Below are positions 8,617-17,676 of a stretch of DNA of 64,000 nt, one piece after another (positions within the stretch are counted from its first letter, which is position 1; each line of letters begins with the position of its first letter). Origin of the DNA: Hongsoonwoonella zoysiae (GTDB lineage: Bacteria; Pseudomonadota; Alphaproteobacteria; Rhizobiales; Stappiaceae); the NCBI RefSeq assembly GCF_013266695.1, contig NZ_JABRXF010000003.1:737508-801507 (forward strand), given 5' to 3'. A program made the translations under genes and the position numbers. The notes under the pieces were generated by a model. The model worked only from the letters and a program-made list of their open reading frames with translations. It was not told the DNA's origin and did not search any database.

Positions 8617-9570
8617 TTATGAATCCTTTTTTCCCGAAACGCCGCGCTGCGGTTCCGGCAATATGCCTTCCGGCCTGAACCGCAAGACGAGCTGCAGCAT
8701 CAGGCCGATAAGGAAGATGCGGATATACTTCGCCTTGATCGCGATTTCCGGCGGGAACTGGTCGGTCAGGATCTCCGAGAACGACCAGATCACCCACACG
8801 ACGGCGACACCCAGGATCGCGCCCCGGTTGTTTCCCGAACCGCCGAGGATGAGCATGATCCAGACGAGGAAGGTGGCGACCATCGGGTCGATCGCCTCCG
8901 GCGTGATCGCCCGGTTTAGATGGGCGAACAACGCACCGCCAAGGCCCATCAGTGCCGCGCCGAAAACGAAAGCTTCCAGCCGGCGGAACGGAACGTCCTT
9001 GCCCATGGCGCGCGCGGCGAGCTCGTTGTCGCGGATCGCGCGCATCATCCGGCCCCAGGGGGCTGCGATCTGGCGTTCCACCAGCAGGTAGGCGACGAAG
9101 AGGACCCCTCCAACCAGCGCGAGGTAGGCAAGTTGCGACTGGGCGTAGGGAAGGTCGCCGAACGGGCGCGGAATGTTCGTCACGCCGCGCGCGGAGTTCG
9201 TCAGCCAATCCTCCGACTTGATAACAAGGCGAATGATCTCCGCCACGCCGATCGAGGCGATTGCCAGATAGTCGGAGCGGAACCTGAGGCAGATCTTGCC
9301 GATCGGCCAGGCGATCGCGGCAGCAAGCAGCATGGCCCCTGCCCAGCCGACCGGCACCGGCATATCGAAACCGCCGATGCGCCCGTCCGCTTCCGGTGTC
9401 GTCAGGATCGCCGATGTATAGGCGCCAACGGCGAAAAAGCCCGCGATACCGGCGTTGAAAAGGCCGCTGAAGCCCCACTGGATGTTAAGGCCGAGCGCAA
9501 GCAGGCCGTAAATGCAGATGAAGATCGCCATGAAGACGGCGTAGTTGAGAAGTCCGATCCACTCCATCAC
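8617..9570 (-). CDS. livM: Branched-chain-type amino acid ABC transporter permease, LivM family
   Basis: The 317-residue membrane protein has about eight to ten hydrophobic segments and the LivM-type signature (GFSGLFNAGIAGFFAVGAYT; cytoplasmic loop with AIRDNELAARAMGKD, the site that docks the ATPase). It sits 9 bases downstream of livH, and its partner binding protein follows. The role is inner-membrane translocation of the substrate together with LivH. The symbol is by family; the substrate is not proven. Confidence 0.9.
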   Translation of the reverse strand: MMEWIGLLNYAVFMAIFICIYGLLALGLNIQWGFSGLFNAGIAGFFAVGAYTSAILTTPEADGRIGGFDMPVPVGWAGAMLLAAAIAWPIGKICLRFRSDYLAIASIGVAEIIRLVIKSEDWLTNSARGVTNIPRPFGDLPYAQSQLAYLALVGGVLFVAYLLVERQIAAPWGRMMRAIRDNELAARAMGKDVPFRRLEAFVFGAALMGLGGALFAHLNRAITPEAIDPMVATFLVWIMLILGGSGNNRGAILGVAVVWVIWSFSEILTDQFPPEIAIKAKYIRIFLIGLMLQLVLRFRPEGILPEPQRGVSGKKDS

Positions 9571-9579
9571 ACCGTCTCC

Positions 9580-10452
9580 CTAAAGTACCTTGCCGCGCAA
9601 AAGCCCGGTCGGGCGCACGAGCAACATCAGCAGCAGGATGGCGAATGCCGTCGCGGCCTTGTATTCGCTCGGCAGGAATATGACGGAAACCTCCTCCGCC
9701 ACGCCGACGATAAGCCCGCCGAGAACGGCGCCTTCGATCCGCCCGACACCGCCGAGAATTGCGGCGGCGAACATCGGCAGCAGCATCTGCCAGCCCATCA
9801 TGGATTTCAGTTCGGTGTTGAGGCCGAGGAAGAAGCCGGAGGCGGCGCAAAGTCCGCCGACGATCAACCACGTCAGGAACACGACCTTGCCGTTGTCGAC
9901 ACCGGACAGAAGCGCAAGGTTCGGGTTGTCAGACATGGCGCGCATGGCCTTGCCCCATTTCGTCTTCATCAGGAAAAGCTGAAGCGCGAGCACGAGCCCG
10001 ATCATGGAAAGGATCGTCACGATCTCGCGGTCCTTCAGGCGTATGCCCCACCAGTTTTCGGGCCGTGCAATGCCGCGGATATAGGATTCGGCATCAACGC
10101 CCCAGATCACCTGCACGACGGAACGCACCATGAGCGCGACGCCGAGCGACGCCATCACCGTGACGATGCGTGGGCGTTCGCGCAGATAATCATAGAATAA
10201 CCTGTCGATCCCCACCGCTGCGAAGGCCGTGACGACCATGGCCACCGGAAGCGCCGCATAGACCGGCAATCCCAACAGCGTTACGGCGGCGAAGGCGATA
10301 AAGGCGCCAAGCGTCGCAATATCCCCGTGGGCGAGATGCGCATAGCGCAGGATCGCGAAGACCAGCGTGATGCCGACCGCGCCAAGTGCATAGATCGAGC
10401 CGAGCACGAGGCCCGGGACGATGTAGAAATTCAACAGTTCCATGAAATCCAT
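9580..10452 (-). CDS. livH: Branched-chain-type amino acid ABC transporter permease, LivH family
   Basis: The 290-residue membrane protein has the LivH hallmark near the N-terminus (GLVLGSIYALGAVGITLVF) and the ATPase-contact loop (MRAMSDNPNLALLSGVD). About eight membrane segments are visible. It starts 11 bases downstream of the livF stop and pairs with LivM, forming the heteromeric channel. The length is normal. Confidence 0.92.
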   Translation of the reverse strand: MDFMELLNFYIVPGLVLGSIYALGAVGITLVFAILRYAHLAHGDIATLGAFIAFAAVTLLGLPVYAALPVAMVVTAFAAVGIDRLFYDYLRERPRIVTVMASLGVALMVRSVVQVIWGVDAESYIRGIARPENWWGIRLKDREIVTILSMIGLVLALQLFLMKTKWGKAMRAMSDNPNLALLSGVDNGKVVFLTWLIVGGLCAASGFFLGLNTELKSMMGWQMLLPMFAAAILGGVGRIEGAVLGGLIVGVAEEVSVIFLPSEYKAATAFAILLLMLLVRPTGLLRGKVL

Positions 10453-10463
10453 CGCCCTGGCCC

Positions 10464-11171
10464 CTATCCGCCGAGGAACATTTCGGCGACCTCGCGGTCG
10501 GCCAGGAGTTCGGCGCCCGTCCCCTCATGCCGGTTGGCCCCGGAGGCGAGAACATAGCCGCGGTCGGAAAAGGCAAGCGCCTGCTTGGCGTGCTGTTCGA
10601 CCAGAAGAAGCGCCACACCTACATCCCGCACATCGCGGCAGATCTGGAAGATCTGTTCCATGTAGCGCGGCGAAAGGCCCGCCGTCGGCTCGTCGAGGAG
10701 CAGCACCTTGGGGTCGAGCATCAGCGCGCGACCCATGGCAACCATCTGCCGCTGGCCGCCGGAAAGGTTGCCGGCAAGTGTCTTGCGCCGTTCCTGCAGA
10801 TCCGGAAAAAGCCCGTAGACCCTGTCATAGGCGCTTGTAAGGTCGCCGGAGCGCAGGAACGCTCCCATCTCCAGGTTTTCGTGAACCGTCATCTCGCGAA
10901 AGATGTTGTCGACCTGCGGCACGTAGCACACGCCCGCCTGTACGATCAGGTTCGGCTTCTTGCCCGTAATGTCCTCACCGTCGATGGTGATCTTGCCGCC
11001 GCGAACGTGAAGAAGGCCGAAAATGGCTTTCATCGCGGTGGACTTGCCCGCGCCGTTCGGGCCGACGATGGCGACGATCTCGCCGGGAGCCACGTTGAGC
11101 GACACGCCTTGAAGAATATCTGCATCGCCATAGCCGCCGCGCACCTCGCGCATATCGAGAAGCGGGCTCAT
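10464..11171 (-). CDS. livF: Branched-chain-type amino acid ABC transporter ATPase, LivF family
   Basis: The 235-residue ATPase has Walker A (GPNGAGKST), the Q-loop (VCYVPQ), the signature LSGGQRQMVAMGRALM, Walker B (VLLLDEPTAGLS) and the switch His in LVEQHAKQAL. Its 5' end overlaps the livG stop by 4 bases, so the two are translationally coupled. LivF and LivG form the cytoplasmic ATPase heterodimer of the importer. Confidence 0.93.
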   Translation of the reverse strand: MSPLLDMREVRGGYGDADILQGVSLNVAPGEIVAIVGPNGAGKSTAMKAIFGLLHVRGGKITIDGEDITGKKPNLIVQAGVCYVPQVDNIFREMTVHENLEMGAFLRSGDLTSAYDRVYGLFPDLQERRKTLAGNLSGGQRQMVAMGRALMLDPKVLLLDEPTAGLSPRYMEQIFQICRDVRDVGVALLLVEQHAKQALAFSDRGYVLASGANRHEGTGAELLADREVAEMFLGG

Positions 11172-11938
11172 GCGGCGTCTCCGACGGTTTCGCCGAGATA
11201 AGCTTCCAGAACGCGCGGGTCGGAGCGCACCGTCTGGAAGTCGCCTTCGATGAGAACCGTACCTTCGGCCATGCAGATCACGGGATGGCAGAGTTTCTCG
11301 ATCATTTCCATGTCGTGCTCGATGAGGATAAAGGTAAAGCCGCGCTCCTTGTTCAGAATCGCGATCTTCTCCTCAAGCTTGCGCAGGAGCGTGCGGTTCA
11401 CGCCCGCTGCCGGCTCGTCGAGAAGCACGAGCTTCGCATCCGTCATCATGGTGCGGCCAAGCTCCAGAAGCTTCTTCTGGCCGCCGGACAGGTTTCCGGC
11501 GCGCTCGTCCGTGACATGGGTAAGCTCCAGGAACTCCAGTGTTTCCCTTGCGCGCCTTTCCGTTTCGCGCTCATTGCCGGCGACCTTGCCCCAGGCGAAC
11601 CAGTTGGCAAACAGGCTTTCGCCGGCCTGATGGCCCGGCACCATCATCAGGTTTTCAAGCACCGTCAGGCGGTGAAACTCATGCGGGATCTGGAAGGTGC
11701 GCACCAGCCCCTTGTGGAAGCGTTTGTCGGCGGAAAGGTTCGTGATGTCTTCGCCCAGATACCGGATGCGGCCCGATGTGGGCACGATCGCTCCGGCGAT
11801 CATGTTGAAGAGCGTCGTCTTGCCGGCGCCGTTCGGCCCGATCAGGCCGGTAATGTGCCCTTCCTCCGCCTTCAGGGTGCACCGGTCAACGGCGCGAAAG
11901 CCGCCATATTCCATGACGAGATTTTCAACTTCCAGCAT
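11168..11938 (-). CDS. livG: Branched-chain-type amino acid ABC transporter ATPase, LivG family
   Basis: The 256-residue ATPase has Walker A (GPNGAGKTTLFN), the LivG-specific insert HKGLVRTFQIPHEFHRLTVLEN, the signature NLSGGQKKLLELGRTMM, Walker B (VLLDEPAAGVN) and the switch His in IEHDMEMI. It begins 75 bases after the kynB stop. A small hairpin lies in that gap, so the liv genes may be read through from the kyn genes or have their own promoter. Confidence 0.93.
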   Translation of the reverse strand: MLEVENLVMEYGGFRAVDRCTLKAEEGHITGLIGPNGAGKTTLFNMIAGAIVPTSGRIRYLGEDITNLSADKRFHKGLVRTFQIPHEFHRLTVLENLMMVPGHQAGESLFANWFAWGKVAGNERETERRARETLEFLELTHVTDERAGNLSGGQKKLLELGRTMMTDAKLVLLDEPAAGVNRTLLRKLEEKIAILNKERGFTFILIEHDMEMIEKLCHPVICMAEGTVLIEGDFQTVRSDPRVLEAYLGETVGDAA

Positions 11939-11969
11939 ATGGACGTCCGCCTCCAGCCCCTCGCCTGAA

Positions 11970-11985
11970 ACGGCGTTTTCGCCGT
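11970..11985 (-). terminator. Possible weak terminator or attenuator between kynB and livG
   Basis: A 6-base stem ACGGCG/CGCCGT surrounds a four-base loop. On the minus strand it is followed by only three T's, so termination would be partial at best. Confidence 0.35.
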
Positions 11986-12013
11986 CTTTGTTATTGGGAA
12001 ATATGCCCCAAGG

Positions 12014-12643
12014 TCAGTCAATTGTTCGCAGCACGGCGCGCACCGGTGCCGCGTCCAGCCCTTGTAGCTTCAAAGGCAGCGCGATCAACTCAAAATCCCC
12101 GCTTTCCGCAAGGTTTAGTGCGAGATTTTCCAGAATACGCATGTCGTGGCGCAAAAATGCCATATGCGCCGCAAGGTCTTTCGAGCTCGCAGGATCGACG
12201 GAAGGAACATCGACACCGACAAGCTTAACGCCTTTTTCGTGAAGAAGGCCGACCGTTTCGGGCGCGAGCGCGCGAAAGTCGTCGCGCCACGTCGTGTAGT
12301 CGACTTCCGTCTCGAGACGCAAAAGAACGCGCGGCGGCACATCCAAGAGGTGTTCTTCGATATCTTCCGGCAGGCAGAGCGGACCTTTCCCCCGCGCGTC
12401 GATAACGCGGGCCGGGCCTATGAAATCCTCAAGCCCAAGCGCGTCGATCGAAGCGCCCTCGCCGTCATAGTGCAATGGAGCGTCCGCATGCGCGCCGCAA
12501 TGGGCGGACATGGAAAATTCAGCGACATTGACCGGACACTCCGGCCCGATTGCGAAGGTGTTTTTCGTACGGTATTGCGCATCGCCCGGGAAGACGGCCA
12601 TGCCGGAGCGAACGGGCGGCGTGATGTCGATGATGCGTGCCAA
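12014..12643 (-). CDS. kynB: Kynurenine formamidase (arylformamidase)
   Basis: The enzyme hydrolyses N-formylkynurenine to kynurenine and formate in tryptophan degradation. The sequence has the cyclase/KynB metal-binding hallmark SAHCGAHADAPLHYDGEG and the core GPARVIDARG, with GVDVPSVDPASSKDLAAH downstream. About 209 residues is the usual length. The start is taken as the TTG at 12643, because AGGAGG lies nine bases before it and overlaps the kynA stop; a TTG six codons upstream would place the initiator inside that same box. The gene is the third of kynU-kynA-kynB and is coupled to kynA. Confidence 0.9.
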   Translation of the reverse strand: MARIIDITPPVRSGMAVFPGDAQYRTKNTFAIGPECPVNVAEFSMSAHCGAHADAPLHYDGEGASIDALGLEDFIGPARVIDARGKGPLCLPEDIEEHLLDVPPRVLLRLETEVDYTTWRDDFRALAPETVGLLHEKGVKLVGVDVPSVDPASSKDLAAHMAFLRHDMRILENLALNLAESGDFELIALPLKLQGLDAAPVRAVLRTID

Positions 12644-12657
12644 GGCGGCACTCCTCC

Positions 12658-13503
12658 TCAAAGATCGGCGCGGAGCGACCAGAGCTCGGGAAAAAGCACG
12701 ACCTCCAGCATCCGCCGCAGATAGGCCACTCCGGAGGTGCCGCCCGTGCCGCGCTTGAAGCCGATCACCCTCTCCACGGTGGTCACATGGTTGAACCGCC
12801 AGCGTCGGAAGTAATCCTCGAAATCGACGAGCTTTTCGGCCAGTTCGTAAAGCGGCCAGTATTTGCGCGGATCCCGATAGATCTCGAGCCAGGCCTGCCG
12901 CACGCTTTCGTTCTCCTGGTGCGGGGTTGACGGATCGCGCTCAAGCACGGATTTGTCGATGGCAAAACCTTCCCGCGCAAGCAGGCGGACCGCCTCGTCG
13001 TAAAGGCTGGTTTCGCGCAACAGCCGGTCCAGCCAGCCATGAACCTCGGGAATATGCGCATGCGGACGCAGCATCGCGGCGTTCTTGTTGCCGGCCAGAT
13101 ATTCGATCGCGCGATACTGGTAGGACTGGAAGCCGGAGGATTGGCCGAGTTGGTCGCGAAATTCCTCGTATTCCGACGGCGTCATGGTGCGCAGCACCTG
13201 CCATGAGGAATTGAGCTGCTCGAAGATGCGCGCCACGCGCGTCAGCATCTTGAAGGCGGGCGAAAGATCTCCCTTGGCGATCTTGCCCTTCGCCGCCACA
13301 AGCTCGTGGATCGCAAGTTTCATCCAGAGTTCGGACGTTTGATGCTGGATGATGAACAGCATCTCGTCATGCGCGGCGGAAATCGGCGACTGGGCGCTCA
13401 GAACCTTGTCGAGATCGAGATAGTCTCCATAGGACATGCGCCCGTCGAATTCCATCTGCGCCCCGTCGTCTGCCGGGTCGTAAGGCGTGGTCTTCGTGGT
13501 CAT
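12658..13503 (-). CDS. kynA: Tryptophan 2,3-dioxygenase
   Basis: This heme enzyme opens the indole ring of L-tryptophan to give N-formylkynurenine. The 281-residue sequence carries the family's conserved N-terminal core ([34 protein letters not shown], with the substrate-site histidine), [19 protein letters not shown] and the C-terminal [23 protein letters not shown], which holds the heme-ligand histidine region. The ATG at 13503 overlaps the kynU stop by 4 bases, which fixes the start against a much longer open frame. It is the middle gene of the kyn operon. Confidence 0.96.
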   Translation of the reverse strand: MTTKTTPYDPADDGAQMEFDGRMSYGDYLDLDKVLSAQSPISAAHDEMLFIIQHQTSELWMKLAIHELVAAKGKIAKGDLSPAFKMLTRVARIFEQLNSSWQVLRTMTPSEYEEFRDQLGQSSGFQSYQYRAIEYLAGNKNAAMLRPHAHIPEVHGWLDRLLRETSLYDEAVRLLAREGFAIDKSVLERDPSTPHQENESVRQAWLEIYRDPRKYWPLYELAEKLVDFEDYFRRWRFNHVTTVERVIGFKRGTGGTSGVAYLRRMLEVVLFPELWSLRADL

Positions 13504-14735
13504 GTCACTTTCGCCTTTTTCCTGAACTCCTCCCGGTCCCAGGCGCGCGTTGCCACGATTTCCTCCAGGATTTCCGCCGCCTTGAGAACATCCATATGGG
13601 ATAGATAGAGCGGCGTGAAGCCGAAGCGCACGATATCGGGCGCGCGGAAATCGCCGATAACGCCGCGCGCGATCAGCGCCTGCATCAACGGATAACCGTA
13701 GTCGCACCGGAACGAGACCTGAGAGCCGCGTGCGGCCGCATCGCGCGGGGATGCGAGCACGAGATCGGGGCAGCGCGCCTCGACCTCGGCAATGAAAAGC
13801 TCGCACAGGCTCACGGATTTTTCCCGAAGCGCTTTCATGTCAACATCCGCAAAGACATCGAGAGCCGTATCGAGGGCCGAAAGCGACAGCACCGGCGGCG
13901 TGCCGACACGCATGCGGTCCACGCCTTTCGCCGGGCGATAGTCGAGGTCGAAGGCAAAGGGCGCTTCATGCCCCATCCATCCGGTCAGCGGCGGGGTTAT
14001 CACATCCTGATGCTTCGGCGCGACGTAAAGGAACGCCGGTGCGCCTGGTCCACCGTTCAGATATTTGTATCCGCAGCCGACTGCGAAATCGGCATCCGCC
14101 CCTGCAAGGTCGACAGCGAATGCGCCCGCCGAATGCGCCAGATCCCAAAGGGCGAGCGCGCCTGCCTCATGCGCGCGTTTCGTGATCGCGCCCATGTCGT
14201 GGCGGCGGCCGGTCTTGTAGTCGACCTCGGTGATCATGGTGACGGCAACGCTCTTGTCGATCGCGGCTTCAACCTCTTCCGGTGCAACGATCTTCAGCTC
14301 ATGTCCGGCTTCAAGCAGCGCCGAAAGTCCCTGCGCCATGTAAAGGTCGGTCGGGAAGTTGCCGCTGTCGGAAAGGATGGCCTTGCGGTCAGGCCGCAGC
14401 TTCAGCGCGCTCGCAAGTACCTTGAAGAGATTTATGCAAGTGGAATCGGTTGCCACCACCGTGCCGGGCTCAGCGCCGATCAGCCGGGCAATCTTATCGC
14501 CGACGCGGGCCGGCAGATCGATCCAGTCGTGGTCGTTCCAGCCGCGGATCAGGCTTTCGCCCCATTCGCGCGAAACCACTTCCGCCATGCGTGCGGGAAC
14601 GGCGCGCGGCAGGACACCAAGCGAATTGCCGTCGAGATAGATGACACCTCGCGGGATATCGAAGGCTTCGCGCTTGCGCGCAAGCAGGTCTTCGTTGTCG
14701 CGCCGCTCGATCTCCATCCTTGTCAGTCGCGTCAT
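13500..14735 (-). CDS. kynU: Kynureninase
   Basis: This PLP enzyme cleaves kynurenine to anthranilate and alanine. The 411-residue protein has [11 protein letters not shown] near the N-terminus, [16 protein letters not shown] in the cofactor pocket, [15 protein letters not shown] with the PLP-ring Asp, and the Schiff-base lysine region [19 protein letters not shown]. The length is typical. It is the first gene of the kyn operon, with the regulatory inverted repeat at 14809-14858 about 75-125 bases upstream. Nothing beyond anthranilate formation (anthranilate dioxygenase, for example) is present in the window. Confidence 0.96.
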   Translation of the reverse strand: MTRLTRMEIERRDNEDLLARKREAFDIPRGVIYLDGNSLGVLPRAVPARMAEVVSREWGESLIRGWNDHDWIDLPARVGDKIARLIGAEPGTVVATDSTCINLFKVLASALKLRPDRKAILSDSGNFPTDLYMAQGLSALLEAGHELKIVAPEEVEAAIDKSVAVTMITEVDYKTGRRHDMGAITKRAHEAGALALWDLAHSAGAFAVDLAGADADFAVGCGYKYLNGGPGAPAFLYVAPKHQDVITPPLTGWMGHEAPFAFDLDYRPAKGVDRMRVGTPPVLSLSALDTALDVFADVDMKALREKSVSLCELFIAEVEARCPDLVLASPRDAAARGSQVSFRCDYGYPLMQALIARGVIGDFRAPDIVRFGFTPLYLSHMDVLKAAEILEEIVATRAWDREEFRKKAKVT

Positions 14736-15054
14736 TGCCGATTTCCCTTGCGAACGAATCCAGTCTGCCTATGACGCTGGAAACATAAACTTGGCCGTCA
14801 CCCTTTTGAATCTGAAGTTCGTTCTGAACGTATCCCGAATAGAGGCAAACTTCAGATTAGGTCCAAACCCAGGGGTGGCCGGCGGAGAAAGAATGGAAGC
14901 GACATGATCTTTCAGATTTCCGTCATCGGCGAGACGAACGGATGACGAGGGCGTAAACTCAAGGCATAGTCCGCGCAATCGGCGATCAATCGCTGCGTCA
15001 GTGTCCTGGAATTCGGGCAACCAACCCGCAACTTCGGGAGGCCGGGAGGGCGCC
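14736..15054. other. Divergent promoter region of kynU and the serine dehydratase
   Basis: The 319-base region separates divergent operons. Besides the inverted repeat listed separately, it has an AT-richer patch near 14775-14860 on the kyn side and a GGGAGG ribosome site before the TTG at 15055. No riboswitch core was recognised. Confidence 0.5.
14809..14858. promoter_or_regulatory. Inverted repeat, candidate operator of the kyn operon
   Basis: Two 11-base arms, AATCTGAAGTT (14809-14819) and AACTTCAGATT (14848-14858), are perfect inverted copies separated by 28 bases. They sit in the divergent kynU/sda region in an AT-richer context. Widely spaced dyads of this kind suit Lrp/AsnC or LysR regulators, and kyn operons in other proteobacteria are often controlled by an Lrp-type KynR. 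No such gene lies in the window, so the regulator is unknown. Confidence 0.55.
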
Positions 15055-16437
15055 TTGTTCATCAGCGTATTCGACATCTTCAAGATCGGCATCGGCCCAT
15101 CATCATCCCACACGATGGGGCCGATGGTTGCCGCAGCGCGCTTTCTTTCAAGCCTGAAGGCAATCGAGGCCGCGCCGAAGAGGATCATGGTATCGCTGCA
15201 CGGCTCGCTTGCCTTCACCGGCAAGGGCCATGCGACGGACCGCGCGGTGCTGCTGGGCCTTCTCGGGCACGAACCCGCAACGATAGATCTCGACCAGGCC
15301 GAACGCGATCTTGAGATGCTGGCGGAAACGGGTCGTCTCTCGGTCCCGGGGCTGGGCTCGCTCTCCTTCGACCGGGAAGCCGACCTCGTGTTCGACTACG
15401 GCCCGCCGCTCGAAGGTCATTCGAACGGCATGGTCTGCCGCGCCTATGACGGCCATAGCCGCATCGTTTTCGAGGAAACATATTTTTCCGTCGGCGGCGG
15501 CTTCGTGCTGACCTCCGGCGAGCTTGCCGCCCTTGCCGAAGGCGAGCCGGTTCGCGAGGAAATTCCAGTTCCCTATCCTTTCAAGACGGCGAAGCAGATG
15601 CTTGCGATGGGAAAGGAACATGGCCTGACCGTTTCGCAGATGAAGCGGGAGAACGAGCTTGTCCGCCATCCGGACAAGGACCTGGACGAGGCTGTCGATG
15701 CGATCTGGAACGCCATGAACTCCTGCATCGAGCGTGGGCTTTCGCAGGAAGGCCAGCTTCCGGGCGGGCTGAAGGTGAAGCGCCGCGCCCGCCAGATCCA
15801 CGAAAAGCTTATCTCCGAGCAGGGCAAGAACCAGCCGTTCGAGCACAAGGTGATGGACTGGCTCGCCGTCTACGCGATGGCCGTCAACGAGGAGAACGCC
15901 GCCGGCGGGCGGATCGTCACGGCCCCCACGAACGGGGCGGCCGGCGTCATCCCCTCGACCGTGCGCTACTACATCGATCACTGCCCGGATTGCAGCCGGG
16001 AGGGCATTCGCACCTTCCTGCTCGTCGCCGCGGCGATCGGCGGCCTCATCAAGACGAACGCCTCGATTTCCGGTGCCGAGGTCGGCTGCCAGGGCGAGGT
16101 GGGCTCCGCTTCTGCCATGGCGGCGGCCGGTCTGTGCGCAGCGCTTGGCGGCACCAACGAGCAGGTGGAGAACGCGGCCGAAATCGCCCTTGAGCATCAT
16201 CTCGGCATGACGTGCGATCCGGTCGGTGGCCTCGTCCAGGTGCCCTGCATCGAGCGGAACGCGCTTGGCGCGGTGAAGGCCGTGACCGCCGCTTCCCTTG
16301 CGCTCAGGGGCGACGGCACCCACTTCGTGCCGCTTGACAGCTGCATCGAGACCATGCGCCAGACCGGCAAGGACATGACGGACAAATACAAGGAAACCTC
16401 GCAAGGAGGCCTTGCCGTCAACGTCGTGGAGTGCTGA
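15055..16437 (+). CDS. sdaA: L-serine ammonia-lyase (single-chain, iron-sulfur type)
   Basis: The enzyme deaminates L-serine to pyruvate and ammonia. The 460-residue protein has the N-terminal beta domain starting [23 protein letters not shown] and the C-terminal alpha domain with [33 protein letters not shown] and [19 protein letters not shown], which hold the Fe-S cysteines. Start: the TTG at 15055 is preceded by GGGAGG at good spacing and begins the family's N-terminus; an ATG 18 codons upstream has no family support. It is divergent from kynU and convergent, 9 bases apart, with the antiporter gene. Both neighbours handle amino acids that feed pyruvate or alanine. Confidence 0.95.
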   Translation: MFISVFDIFKIGIGPSSSHTMGPMVAAARFLSSLKAIEAAPKRIMVSLHGSLAFTGKGHATDRAVLLGLLGHEPATIDLDQAERDLEMLAETGRLSVPGLGSLSFDREADLVFDYGPPLEGHSNGMVCRAYDGHSRIVFEETYFSVGGGFVLTSGELAALAEGEPVREEIPVPYPFKTAKQMLAMGKEHGLTVSQMKRENELVRHPDKDLDEAVDAIWNAMNSCIERGLSQEGQLPGGLKVKRRARQIHEKLISEQGKNQPFEHKVMDWLAVYAMAVNEENAAGGRIVTAPTNGAAGVIPSTVRYYIDHCPDCSREGIRTFLLVAAAIGGLIKTNASISGAEVGCQGEVGSASAMAAAGLCAALGGTNEQVENAAEIALEHHLGMTCDPVGGLVQVPCIERNALGAVKAVTAASLALRGDGTHFVPLDSCIETMRQTGKDMTDKYKETSQGGLAVNVVEC

Positions 16438-16446
16438 AGACCGGCC

Positions 16447-17631
16447 TCATTCTTCCCCGGCACCCGGCTTCGGCGCTTCGCCGGTCCGGTAGAACGCTTC
16501 CTGCGTCAGGATCGGGCCGATCAGTTCGAAGACAATCGTGGTGCTCACCGCGACCGTCAACAGCGACAATTCGAGATCAGGGAATTGCTCCTCGGCGACC
16601 AGCGCCATGCCGATCGCCACGCCCGCCTGCGGCAAAAGCGCCGGCCCGAGCCATTGTCGTTCAAGCGCTCCGAGACCGGCAAGCTTTGCGCCAAACGCCC
16701 CGCCCGCAAGACGGGAAATAATGCGCAGCCCAATATAAGCTGCGCCCGCAACGCCGATATCGGCAAGCCGTTCCGACTCCAGCGTCGCGCCCGCAAGCAC
16801 GAAAAAGAAAATCATGAACGGCCACTCGATGTGCTCCACCTCATGGAACGGGCGCGAATGATGACGCGCAAGATTTGCGACGACAGCGCCAGCGACGATC
16901 CCCGCAAGCAGGAAGGAAACGCCAAGCCAAATCGCAAGGCCGGTCGTCAGAAAGACCACGCCCAGCGCTTCGGCCTGTGTAGGGTCGCCAGGGCTGATCC
17001 TGCCCGTCAGCCATGCCGCTGGCAGGCCGACGGCCACGCCGAGCGCCACAGCTCCGAAAATCTCGGTGAAGGCATCTGAAATCACGCTGTCGAGCGTAAC
17101 TCCGTTCAAGGTTCCCGCCACAATCAGCATCACGGCAAAGATGAGAATGCCCCAAAGATCGTCTACCGCGACGATACCGAGCACACGATCCGTGAAAGGC
17201 CCTCTGGCGCCTGTCTGCTGCACCACGTCTTTCACGGCCGCAGGGTCCGTAGCGGTCGCGATCGCGGCGAGAACGAGCGCAACGATCGCGTGAAAGCCAA
17301 GCAGCGCAAACCCGCCGGCGACGATCGCGGTCGTGATCGCAACAACCGCGAGCGAGACGACGAGTATGGATGGTCCTCCGGTGAACAGCTTTTCCCGCGT
17401 CAGGCGTCCCCCCAGCAGGAAGGCCACCATGCCAAGCGCGACCTTGGCGAGAAAATCCGCCCAGGCCATGATCGGCTCGGGCAGGACATCGAGCCCGGTT
17501 TTTCCCGCCACGAAGCCGACGAGCATGAGAAGCGTCACCCTCGGCAGACGCGTCCGGTGGCCGATCTCGTCAGCGGCCATTCCGACCAGAAGCACCGCGC
17601 CAAGCGCGATCATGATGAGGCCTGCGTCCAA
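16447..17631 (-). CDS. Cation/proton antiporter, CPA family
   Basis: The 394-residue integral membrane protein has eleven to twelve predicted hydrophobic segments. It carries the Na+/H+ exchanger-family signatures RVTLLMLVGFVAGKTGLDVL, LAAIATATDPAAVKDVV (the discontinuous helix region with Asp) and LLAGIVAGAVVANLARHHSRPF. No RCK/TrkA-N regulatory domain follows, so it is the short form. It would exchange Na+ or K+ for H+ across the inner membrane; ion specificity cannot be read. It ends next to the convergent serine dehydratase and lies 45 bases downstream of the SAF-domain gene on the same strand, so it may be read with that operon. Confidence 0.88.
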   Translation of the reverse strand: MDAGLIMIALGAVLLVGMAADEIGHRTRLPRVTLLMLVGFVAGKTGLDVLPEPIMAWADFLAKVALGMVAFLLGGRLTREKLFTGGPSILVVSLAVVAITTAIVAGGFALLGFHAIVALVLAAIATATDPAAVKDVVQQTGARGPFTDRVLGIVAVDDLWGILIFAVMLIVAGTLNGVTLDSVISDAFTEIFGAVALGVAVGLPAAWLTGRISPGDPTQAEALGVVFLTTGLAIWLGVSFLLAGIVAGAVVANLARHHSRPFHEVEHIEWPFMIFFFVLAGATLESERLADIGVAGAAYIGLRIISRLAGGAFGAKLAGLGALERQWLGPALLPQAGVAIGMALVAEEQFPDLELSLLTVAVSTTIVFELIGPILTQEAFYRTGEAPKPGAGEE

Positions 17632-17676
17632 GCGCTGCTCCTTCGGTTGCTCTTGATTACGGTCGGGATTGCGGCT

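Noticed and set aside
14890..15054. Possible glycine- or serine-sensing riboswitch before the serine dehydratase gene
   Set aside because: The conserved core of known glycine riboswitches was not found; nothing but a ribosome site is visible.
15148..16404. 418-codon minus-strand open frame opposite the serine dehydratase gene
   Set aside because: It is the antisense shadow of a strongly supported gene, with an Arg/His/Gly-biased composition and no family motifs.
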